From Hydractinia symbiolongicarpus (Eukaryota > Cnidaria > Hydrozoa > Anthoathecata > Hydractiniidae): 64,000 bases of DNA. Position 1 is the first letter of the stretch. Each line of letters begins with the position of its first letter. The stretch is from the NCBI RefSeq assembly GCF_029227915.1, contig NC_079886.1:10933501-10997500 (forward strand), in the 5' to 3' direction. Below the pieces are notes generated by a model, which was given only the letters and a program-made list of their open reading frames with translations, did no database searches and had not been told where the DNA came from. This document shows, in pieces, positions 50,790 through 60,900 of the stretch. The position numbers and the translations under genes are program-made.

Positions 50790-52170
50790 TGCGTGTGCGG
50801 GTGACAAAAGAGACATTGCTCTGGTGTGATTAATTTCTTTTTGCAGCTCTATTTTCTGTAAATTTTGTGTGGTTTTATTTTGGAAAATTTTGAGATATGA
50901 AAAGTGGGTTTAATTTGGCGAAGCTTATGTTTGCGTGGATTTAATTTTGCGGACTGTTGAAAGCCTTAAAGTTGCCCGTTAAATTAAATTTTGTGATTGT
51001 GACTTAATTAATTAAACTACCTCTCTAACTACTGCTCATCAGAAATCATGTAAAATGCAATCAGTCTTTAAAAATAAAACTAATTCTTCGCGAAAATTTT
51101 GTTTCGAAAGGTTTAGCGGCTTTCTTATTTTGCGACGTTCCATGAAATATACATCATCTGTTGCTCTATTGTGTTAAGGATCCCACTCCTTTTGTATTTT
51201 TTATCGTTGACATCATTCTGACAGGGAAAAGCTTCAATCTCTTCCCTTCCTAGTGATGGAGCTTGTTGATGCAGCTTATGTGAACCAACTTCGCCCTTTA
51301 TCCTTGCTTCATTCTTGCCGCATGAGATTAAAGTTAAAAAAGATAAAACAGCACGTAAAGAGATGAAATCATACGTGACATGTTTAGGGGCAAAACACCG
51401 TCGGAAAAGCATCGGTTTTTGAAGAGAAACGGGAAGAAATCAGATGCCTAAATTATTGCTTAGATAATTCTTTTTTCTCCAGAATAAAACTGACGTCTTT
51501 TTCCTCTCTTAATTCAAATTTCTAAAAAAAATGAAAATCATTAGCTTAAACTACTTCGGAATTTAGTGGATAAACTTTTTGTAAATTGAAAAATGAGCAA
51601 AATTTAACGAGATAAATTTTGCGAATGAACGACTTTAAAATGTTTAGCGAAACTTTAGCGAAAAAATCTCAAAAGTTTCTCCCATTAAAGTACTACATTT
51701 CTCGACTCGCACAGTTCTCCCTCTTGATGACTTGTAGTTTTTTTCAGATTCTATATCGCAACACATGTTCCACGTTGTTCACATAAGCCATTCTCATATG
51801 ACGGTGAAATCAATTTCATATTGTTAGGACGATGTGAAAAGAACTACGCTTTACTGCCGTATTAATAAAAATCAGCCGTTTTTTTCCCTTCGATTTCGTA
51901 GGTCGACATCAAGTGTCGTATAGGTTGCCAAGTTACGAGTGTCTTTCTTTCAACGACGTACAATTTTCATCATCGTTCCGTGCGAAAAAAACCATGCCGA
52001 AATGATGATGCAATAATTACGCAAAGGACTCGTGTCACCAGAACACGAAACAAAGAATTTATTATTTTGATTATTGTCGTGATAGAATTTTCGATTTATG
52101 TAAGTGAATTATGCGATGCAATCATATATAAAGTGTTTGTCCAAAAAGAAAAGATACAACATGCAAGCTT
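50790..52170. other. Intergenic region between NDUFS1 and the deiodinase
   Basis: No supported gene. A 95-codon - strand frame (51125-51412) contains a dibasic KYKR and a hydrophobic stretch but has no convincing signal peptide or homology. The deiodinase promoter should lie in the right part. Confidence 0.45.
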
Positions 52171-52206
52171 CAGATGTGCATGCAAGAAACACTACAGTTA
52201 CATAAG

Positions 52207-53917
52207 ATGGCGTTGAACTTGAAAGATTTTGTCATTTACCAATTTCATCTAGTTTTGTTTTCAATCATCTTTATGATAGCAAAAATCTTAAGCTATGTGC
52301 CTGGGTTGAAGATATTTCTAGGGGACTGCGTGGCAAAAATGGCGGGAATTGAAAACGGTTCCTACTTTGCGGGAAAGAATCTGTTTTCTTCGCAAATGTT
52401 CTTCAATGTACTCTATCAGTTATACTTGGATGGATTTAAACAAGCAAAGTTTGGTCTTGATGCACCAGATGCAGTGCTTTATAATCAAGAAGGAAAGCAA
52501 GTTAAATTACTCGATTTCTGTGATACCGGAAGACCATTAGTTATAAATTTTGGTTCGTGTAGCTGACCAAAAATCATGGAAAGTCTGACACAATTTAGTG
52601 AATTGACAAAAATTTATTCCAGATGTGCAGACTTTCTTTTTGTTTATGTACAAGAAGCACATCCACAAGGAGGTTGGGAATTGAACGTAAGTATTATTTG
52701 GGTTGTGAAATTAAACCAACAGGCTTTTAAAGCATATTTGTTTCTCAACGATAAAGTTGACATGCGATGTGCTGACGATGCTAGTTCATCGTTAGCTCAA
52801 ACAATATTTTTTCGCTCGTCAATGGCGTTGGTTTTCTGCTGCTTTTGTTGTGTGTCTACCTGGTTTGTAATTGTTTGAGAATAGCACGTGATTTTGCAGA
52901 GATCAACTTCCAAATTAAGTCATTATGTTTAAGTTTCGAAATTTGTACAAAAACGCAAACCGTGATTTTTTTTAGCTAAACAAAAACGCACGAATATAAA
53001 CATGTAAATCTGTTGGATTTTAATTTGTCAATTTTTAAAATACTTTCAAAATTTCAATCTGCAAAACAAACAGTTGCTAAGCACTAATAATCCAGTATAT
53101 CTTTTATGCCGTTTTGCCACGCCACACAACTTTGTTCCCATTTTTTTTATTTAACACAACAATGTGCGTAAATATTACCTGGCAACCTCGTCCCCAGCAA
53201 CTGTTGTCTCTTTTCTATAACCGGGACAGCGAAACGAACATGTTCTTATCGCCGTCCGATGTTAGAAAATATACAATATGCCCTGGGGACGAGCTTAATT
53301 ACCTGACTATTTACCTGAAAGTAATATAGGCACATATGAATAAAAAAGAGCGCATTTATTTAAACTCGTCCCCAGGGCTTGTCAGTACATCATAGGCGTA
53401 GCAGAACCCTGGGGACGAGCTGCGTACTGATTCAGATGTTTGTGAATTAGTATACTTTTATTGGGTTTTCGCCAAATTAAATCTGCGCTAAATTTAGCAG
53501 TTTTAAATTTGCCAATTCAATTCACGCTAAAACTCCCATTATAGCCGACTGCCAAAAAAAATAATACTGGGTTATTCCTGGCTGCTGTTGTGCTTGGGTC
53601 GTATGGATGTGTCCCGTGACGTAGCTATCAAACAAAATTCTATTCTTTCACAGGATAATGTCAGTGTTAATGAACACGCGAACATGAAAGAACGTATACA
53701 AGCCACGGATTTTCTTCACAGTCTTAACTGCCACATCATTGTTGACAATATGGAAAACTCAACCAGTCGACTATATGGCGCGTTTCCAGCACGTCTTGTT
53801 ATTATCGAAGAGAAATTGATTACATATCAAGGCGGGATGGCTCCGTTTGATTATCATCTTCACGAAGTTCAAGATTATTTGCGAAGAAAGTTTGGTGCAG
53901 CAGATAGTAATGTGTAA
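52207..53917 (+). CDS. DIO: Iodothyronine deiodinase, selenoprotein (in-frame TGA = Sec)
   Basis: Two coding exons, 52207-52686 and 53654-53917, join in phase 0 to 247 aa if the TGA at 52564-52566 is read as selenocysteine (residue 120). The context NFGSCS-Sec-PKIM matches the deiodinase active site, and the thioredoxin-like fold continues beyond the TGA: FLFVYVQEAHPQGGWEL, then after the intron NEHANMKERIQATDF, CHIIVDNMENSTSRLYGAFPARLVII and YQGGMAPFDYH, all family hallmarks. A single N-terminal membrane anchor spans about residues 13-37. Upstream in-frame ATG at 52174 is possible; I chose 52207 because the anchor then starts like the family and an AG lies 10 nt upstream. The family reductively removes iodine from thyroid hormones. 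Its substrate in a cnidarian is unknown. A SECIS candidate lies in the 3' UTR. Confidence 0.93.
53280..53378. repeat. MITE with GCCCTGGGGACGAGCT inverted ends (deiodinase intron)
   Basis: GCCCTGGGGACGAGCT at 53280-53295 and its near-complement ending at 53378 bound a 99-bp element. Two further copies of the core lie nearby: CTCGTCCCCAGC at about 53187 and CCCTGGGGACGAGC at 53407. The cluster suggests two adjacent or nested copies in the intron. Confidence 0.6.
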
Positions 53918-54394
53918 CAGGAAAAACTTCTCAAAAAAAAACAAATGAAAACAAACGAAATGGCATAGTACATTCACCACGTACGTTCGTTCTGAGAGGG
54001 GTGGTGGGAGGAGGTATCTATTAACGAAAAAACCGAACAAGAGAAGGATGTTTTTTTATTATTATTAAAATTTAAGACCTTACGATACTTTATTAGTTAA
54101 TTTCGGTGTTTAGCTGTTAGCTTTAGGAGGACTGATTTCCCGTTTCTTTTGGTCATGTATTGGTTAGAAATTTAAACAAGGGGACGAAGTCTCAGGAAGT
54201 ACGTAAATATGGCAAATATTTAGGCGAAAAAGCCTTTGATAATTTCTCTAATATTTGCAGCCAAACTCGAGTTGTACATAACATTGTATAAAACACGATT
54301 GTATGTAAATATTGCGCTCAACGTATATATAAGTGAACATGGACAACCTTACGGTTGGAGGAAAGGGAGGATATAAAATGTTTGATATTTATTT

Positions 54395-54433
54395 ATGAAA
54401 ACTGAAGTTAAATATTGTAGACTTAAGTTGGAT
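54395..54433 (+). promoter_or_regulatory. SECIS element candidate (deiodinase 3' UTR)
   Basis: ATGA at 54395-54398 and GGAT at 54430-54433 can form the tandem G.A quartet. Between them AACTGAAGT (54400-54408) pairs with ACTTAAGTT (54421-54429), one mismatch. The apical loop begins with A residues (54410-54412), 11 nt after ATGA, as in the eukaryotic SECIS consensus. It lies about 480 nt after the stop and just before the poly(A) signal. Helix I below the quartet is weak in my reading; AT-rich arms (gatatttat / ataaatatc) could supply it. Confidence 0.6.
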
Positions 54434-54447
54434 AAGTTTTTTTGAAA

Positions 54448-54453
54448 AATAAA
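54448..54453 (+). terminator. Poly(A) signal for the deiodinase
   Basis: AATAAA 15 nt after the SECIS candidate. With it the transcript would end near 54470, tail-to-tail with MUT, whose - strand signal may be TTTATT at 54786. Between them a 17-bp direct repeat, GTCGTAACAGCGCGTTA, occurs at 54502 and 54549. Confidence 0.5.
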
Positions 54454-54901
54454 AACATAAATATCACATCTATTTGTGTTACGTTGGTTTCCAATTTTCC
54501 AGTCGTAACAGCGCGTTATGAAGTCAGTTGCGCCTCTGGGTTTTTTTTGTCGTAACAGCGCGTTAAACTAGCTCCAATTTTTGTTTTGACAATGCTCCCG
54601 CTTCATAGGTGCTAAAAGTCTTATCGCTGTCTCTTATCTCATCGCTAGTAACAAAAAACTAGAAAATTTTTTCAATTTTAATTATTATACAAATACTGAA
54701 GATCTATTTACAAGCCTTTTACCAGCATTGTACCGAGCTGGTATAAATAAAAAAACATGTTCCCAGGATAAGCAAATTGTTTAAATTTATTATAAAGATT
54801 TCGCAAGATTTCTCAAATACAATAGCTTCATCGTTTTCTTCCAACGTTTCCCCTCGAATAAAGGTTTTTGTAATTTCAAGAATTCAGGGTGGTTGTAGTT
54901 A

Positions 54902-57900
54902 TTAAGATGTTGACTGTTTTGGTGGATCTATTAATTTAAGATTGATTTCAATGTCGTCCATCATTTTGTATGCCGCTTCAGGTATTCGTGTCCCTTAAAA
55001 AATGATCATTACGTGTGCAAACTCTTATTTAAATCATCGTGCAAATAATATTTACACCAAAGTAAATCGAAATTCATTTTTAGAAAATTTAAAGACGAGG
55101 TTTCCATATGATGCAACAAGACTTTACCGACTGTTTCTCTCTAAATTTCAAGGTAGTAATTCAGAATACAAAGTTTACTGGCGGCATACATACCTGGTCC
55201 AAATATACTGGTCACGCCTTTCTCGTACAAGTATTGGTGATCTTGCGGAGGAATTACACCACCGCACACAACCACGATATCTCTAGAAATAATAAAAAAA
55301 CTCCGCATTAAAAACAGCTTGCGTAAAATGGTGGGGTGAAGCGTTTCACCACTCACTCTCGTCCCAGCTCTTTTAAGCATCGCACTAGCTCTGGAACTAA
55401 GGTTTTATGACCAGCAGCTTGCGTACTTGCACCAACTGCGTGTACATCGGAATCAACAGCTTGCTGCGCCACCTCACTTGGTGTCTAAAACAACAAGAAA
55501 TATATACGAACACGAAATAAACGCAACTAATAGCGCAAGTCCTTGCGCAAACTGGTACCATAGTAGCGATAGCAATTTGATATCTATGTTACAGACACAC
55601 GAAATACTACATATGAAGCACGGGCGAACCCGTAAATTTTTACAGGTCCTTTACATATTTCACTAAATATCATCAATAATAAAACAACATTCTACAACGA
55701 TATGAAGACGATGAATTGGTACTTTAGCAAACAGGACGGGAGCGCTTGGTACGGTAACCGAGCATTACACTGAATTTAGGACACTAACCCGTCCTGATTT
55801 CACACCGTACGTGAGAAAGGAGTATCTGTCGCAGTCAAGATGGCAAAGAAAACGTGTTTTTACAATTTTCTTTTCCGAAGTTATGAAGTATAAAAGTATT
55901 GTAAAAGTAATTTTATACGAAAGTACTATTACATATATTGTTGCTGGAATCCTCCTATGGACTGAACTACAAGATGAGCTGCTTTGTTGAGAGGTTATGT
56001 TAGTACAGCCTTATTCTTATAACCCTGGTATTAGAGAAAACTGTAATGCTTAGACCAGAATAGTTTAAACAGTTTCCTTATTGAAGAACCAAAATGTTAG
56101 GTGAATCAACTGTCAGTCAGAGAACACTTTAATTTATTGTGACAAAGTTTAAAACAAAAAAAACTCAGCAGAATTAAATTACGGGCATAGAGGTTGATGA
56201 TGATCTTACATCAACAGAAAAGTTTGTAAAATAGAAGAATTCAAAAAAGATGTTATTGATGCTGAAGGTTAGAAGCTCTAGAAACACTTGCAGAAACCTA
56301 AAAAAGAAGAAGGAGAAAAAGTCAAAACTAATAAGAAAATCTCGATCAACTGGTAGTAAAACTCTTGCCTAGCTAAGAGAAAAGGTTGTCAACGATCACG
56401 AACTTAAATTTATGCAAGCATAGTAGGAAGAATAAGAAAACTAGAGAATATTTTTCGAACAATTGGAACAACAACAACAAATGTTGCAGATACTTCAGAT
56501 GCAACAGTAACCGATAATGGCTTTGCTTCAAAAAATGGCAAACGATTAACATTTGATTAGAACTTGTAATTTTTTTATGTTTTTGATATTATGTTATTTT
56601 TAGGCATTTGTACTTCCTTGATTTAGCACTCACACTCACACTCTAACAACAGCTCTCTCAAAATCAAGTTAATATGTACACTGATGATAAATAAATCGAG
56701 CAAATACGGTATTATTTATATTAACATGATTCTCGTTAAATCCCCTCACATTAAAAAATGCTTAATTACTTAAAGACTAAATTACTTAAAATAATTTTGC
56801 AATGAAGGCGTGTCAAACATGATGTACATTTTTCCAATCGGACTTAAACTGACCTGATTTTTTTGTCTATGAATTTAAAATAGTTTACAACATCGCTAAA
56901 CACCTGTTTACAGCAATGCAAACTTAAGTCATTCCAGTGTTAAATTCTCTTTAAAGCTGTCTAAGCCTCGCTTCCTGAAATGACCTTTGTAAATGAGCAC
57001 GAAGTGGGTACGCTGGATCCCTATAAATGCAAAAACATTTCCTTGTGGAGAGAGAGAGAATCTTTGCAAGCTAGTATACAATCCCGATTGTATACTGATT
57101 GACAATATTGCTCTGTCGTGTTGTTTCCTTCGAAATGTCCATGCAGTTGTGCGATCAATCCATTAGGTGCTACAACTGACTGAAATTTAGGCGAATGTAT
57201 ACGTTTATGCCCATTCCAAAGCACACTTTCACCAGGTCTTGCATATGGTTGTACAGTCCCGTCAATAATCCCAAACAATAAGGTTGTGGATCACGTATAA
57301 TGTGTATTGCATCAGCGTACTCCTGAACTTTGCAGGAGCTAGCCATTGTTGATCCTTGTCAACAAGTGTATGTCTATGAGTGTTGTACATATTTGAAAGT
57401 ATAACTGAAGTCACATTGTTGAGTTCACTAAATGACCTTTTAAAAAGTGGAATTACGTCTCTAAAGGTAAATACTTAAAGCTGCAACAGGAACAATTGTT
57501 TGTCTGTTTGAACATTTTATTAGTACCGGCAGTTGAAAACGTCAACCAATGTGTAGATATCATTTTTAAGAAAACTTAAGTATTCATTTCATTCAATATC
57601 TGACAGATTGTCACGATCAAACCGATTAAATTGCCAATGTGGGAAGTCAGGGTTATTAGAACTGTTTATATCATGAAGCAGAAGTAATTCTACATCATCC
57701 ATTTGATTTTTTTCATGTGCATCTCGCACATCTCTGAACTTCGACACTTTTAATGTTCACATCTAAATGGCTACCATTTTTATATTCGGCCTCCTTTCGA
57801 TTCTGAAAAACATAACCATCATCTCAAGCCGACCATGTGATGTAAAATTGCCGTCCCCAGGCCATCCGTCTTCTTTAAAGTTTATTTACGCGCATTATTT

Positions 57901-60900
57901 ACGCGCATTATTTACTCCGGGAGGTTTCACAAGGAAGAAATTAGGGCATAAACTTTCGGCAGTTTTTATTTGCAAATTTCGCAAAAAAAACTTTTGCGAG
58001 CGCTTTTTTTTAATTAAATTGTAAAAATCTTTTGTGATTAAGAAAAACCTTAAATATTGGTGCATTTTCAGATTTTTGCGATTTTTTTCATTTTGGATGT
58101 TATATTACGTGAACTTTAGCGAGAAAAGTAGAACGTTGAGAAAATTGCTAAAGTAATAAACCTTCCTTAATATCAAGTGCTACTTTACACAAATTCGTGT
58201 GACCGTTTTATCGTCCACTTGGGACTTATTTTCGCCTGTATAATCCCTTCTGTTACTCTTTTGGTTTCGTCGAACTGAACTGTGCCAACAAGTTCCAAAA
58301 CGCAAGATTTTAATTTTATATTTTCCTGTTCACAATATAAGTTATCTACTAAGCAAGAAAAATTCTCTTTCAAATACATTTTCGAAAATTCGATATATGA
58401 ATATGCTAAAATTTAATTACCATTTGAAACCTTCTTATATAGGAAATTGCAGACTTAAGAAAGGAGAAAATATCAAACAAACCAAAAGTGTTTAAATGTT
58501 CCTTTTAACTTTCTCAAACTCAAACGACAAATCTCAAAATAATCAATGCGCGCTAAATACAACTTGTCTGGATTCATAAAAATTACCCCCTAAGTTTTCT
58601 AGATATAAAAATAAATTACCTGGAATAATGGACCAACATCCACATCAAAGCCGAGATCAGAAAATCCGGTAGCAATCACTTTCGCGCCACGATCGTGACC
58701 GTCCTGACCCATCTTGGCCACCATTATACGAGGTCGACGTCCAACTTGATCTTTGAACGACTGCGCAAACAAAAGTCACTTTTTAAAATCCCAACACAGT
58801 GCAATTTTATACAATATGCAAATTAAACAACGTTCAGATGATCCGACTAATCTTGAAGTTGACTAAGCCTTTCAACTTTGTTGGAAAATTCGTTGAATTT
58901 CAGTGACAATTTACTTTTTCTTTCGTTTATATAACCACCTGACGAATAAGTTTCTCCAACTTAAATTTCTTTAACTGGTTTATTCGTGTAAACTCTTCTA
59001 TAAAACAATTTGACAAAGTTAAAAAATACCCGCAAACCTCGACTCTCTTAATGACATTGTCGATTTCTTTGTTCGACCCATATTCTGATTTATAAGCACC
59101 ACTGACCATTCTACCAGTAGCGACATGACGTTTAAAAGCCTCCTCCATTGCATCTGATATTTCACCGACTGTACAACGAGCACGTGACGCCTATGAAAAA
59201 AAACATGGCGGTATTCTCACAAATTTGAAAAAAATGATACACACTATAGCATACCTATGATAAAAATTCGCAGATAACCTTGATTCAAAGCCTACTTTTT
59301 AAATGCATTTCAAATTAAGTTTGTCCACGTAATGAAAAACATAAACAAGCAATCAAAATGACTGGTGACCTTGTGGTAGAGCGTTCGCCTACAGTGCGGA
59401 AGGTTATTGGTTTAAACCCCAGCCGAATCATGCCAGAGACTATAAAGTAATTCTGCATAGCATGAGAATAGGATTGATATCTTAGGCGGTTGTCTAGTTA
59501 AGAGGTTGTTGTGCTTGCACGCCTTTTGTAGCTCAAATGGGATTTTTTAAATGCCAGTACCAGTAGGAACTAAGGATGCTATCCTAGGTAAACAATTTTA
59601 AATAATATTAACGTTTTGTACTCACATTTATAGTCAACGCCATCAGGTTTCCTTCACCACTAAACGCACATTCAGTTAAAGCTTTCAGTGCTTCTGTAGC
59701 CTGAAGTTAGTATGACGTGATATTATACAAAAACGAGGACACAAGCGCAACAAACAAAACTTACAAACCTTTGTGCTGTCTCTTGTGCTTTTAATTTGAT
59801 TTATTTTCGCGATCTAATAGAAAGTAAGAAGGCTTACCAATTATACTGCTTCGAAACCTAACACACTATTAACGTCGAGTACAAAAAAATCTAGATTAAT
59901 TACAAGTATAACTTTCACAGCAAAAATATTTTATCTTTGAAATTTTCATTCGTCATTTGGATATTTTACTGTTTTCTTTTATGTAATCAAACAACGAAAA
60001 ATTCATTATCGAAGCTAAAAAACATATTTTTGTTTTTTGCATAGCATACGATAAAATAAATTCTGCAATGTTTTTTGATAAATTTTTAATATTTTTGGCT
60101 TGATTATCTGCCTCTTTGTGGTCTTATGCGCTTAAATTATAAAGCTACCTCCCATTTTATCTACGATATCGTGCGTCACTTATCATAAATGAAAATAATA
60201 AGCAACGAATATTTGCTGCCAAAACCAAAAACTCTTACTTTGCTTTGCAGTATAATTGAAAAAACAACACATTAATTCAACGCTAAAACTTCTCATAATA
60301 ACGACGAATACTTTGATACACACATGATTTAGTTTTGTGTAGTTAATAGTCGCTAATCCTTCGTTCACATATGGGATACGGGTAGGTATTAGGTATTTAG
60401 TATTCATGAACATATCTTGCACAAACATTTTATGCATTTCACAATTTAACATATTTTTTGAACAGAAAAGCAACATTCAAGTAACACAATAATCTAAGCA
60501 CCCTCAAACACTGAAATCTTTTACAACTTAAGGTACCCCCTCCCCAATTTCAACGACTTTTTTTCTTTCCTGACCGAGAGGGACGTTCATTAATTAGGTT
60601 GTAGCGTACCTCGCGGTCATTACTACTTTCTTTTAACTAAATATGCTGGAATATATCAAACCTCGGTCTATACACAATAAAACAATGCAACAATTTATAG
60701 TATACACAACAGTGTAACAATTATAGTATACACAACAGTGTAACAATTATAGTATACACAACAGTGTAACAATTTATAGTATACACAACAGTGTAACAAT
60801 TATAGTATACACAACAGTGTAACAATTTATAGTATACACAACAGTGTAACAATTTATAGTATACACAACAGTGTAACAATTATAGTATACACAACAGTGT

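Noticed and set aside
51125-51412. 95-codon - strand frame as a neuropeptide precursor (KYKR site)
   Set aside because: No clear signal peptide and no repeated amidated motifs.
52564-52566. TGA read as a true stop truncating the deiodinase
   Set aside because: Deiodinase homology continues in the same frame on both sides, the position is the known Sec site, and a SECIS candidate is present.
59366-59440. Functional tRNA gene
   Set aside because: A and B boxes are present but stems are degraded and it is followed by a SINE-like body.
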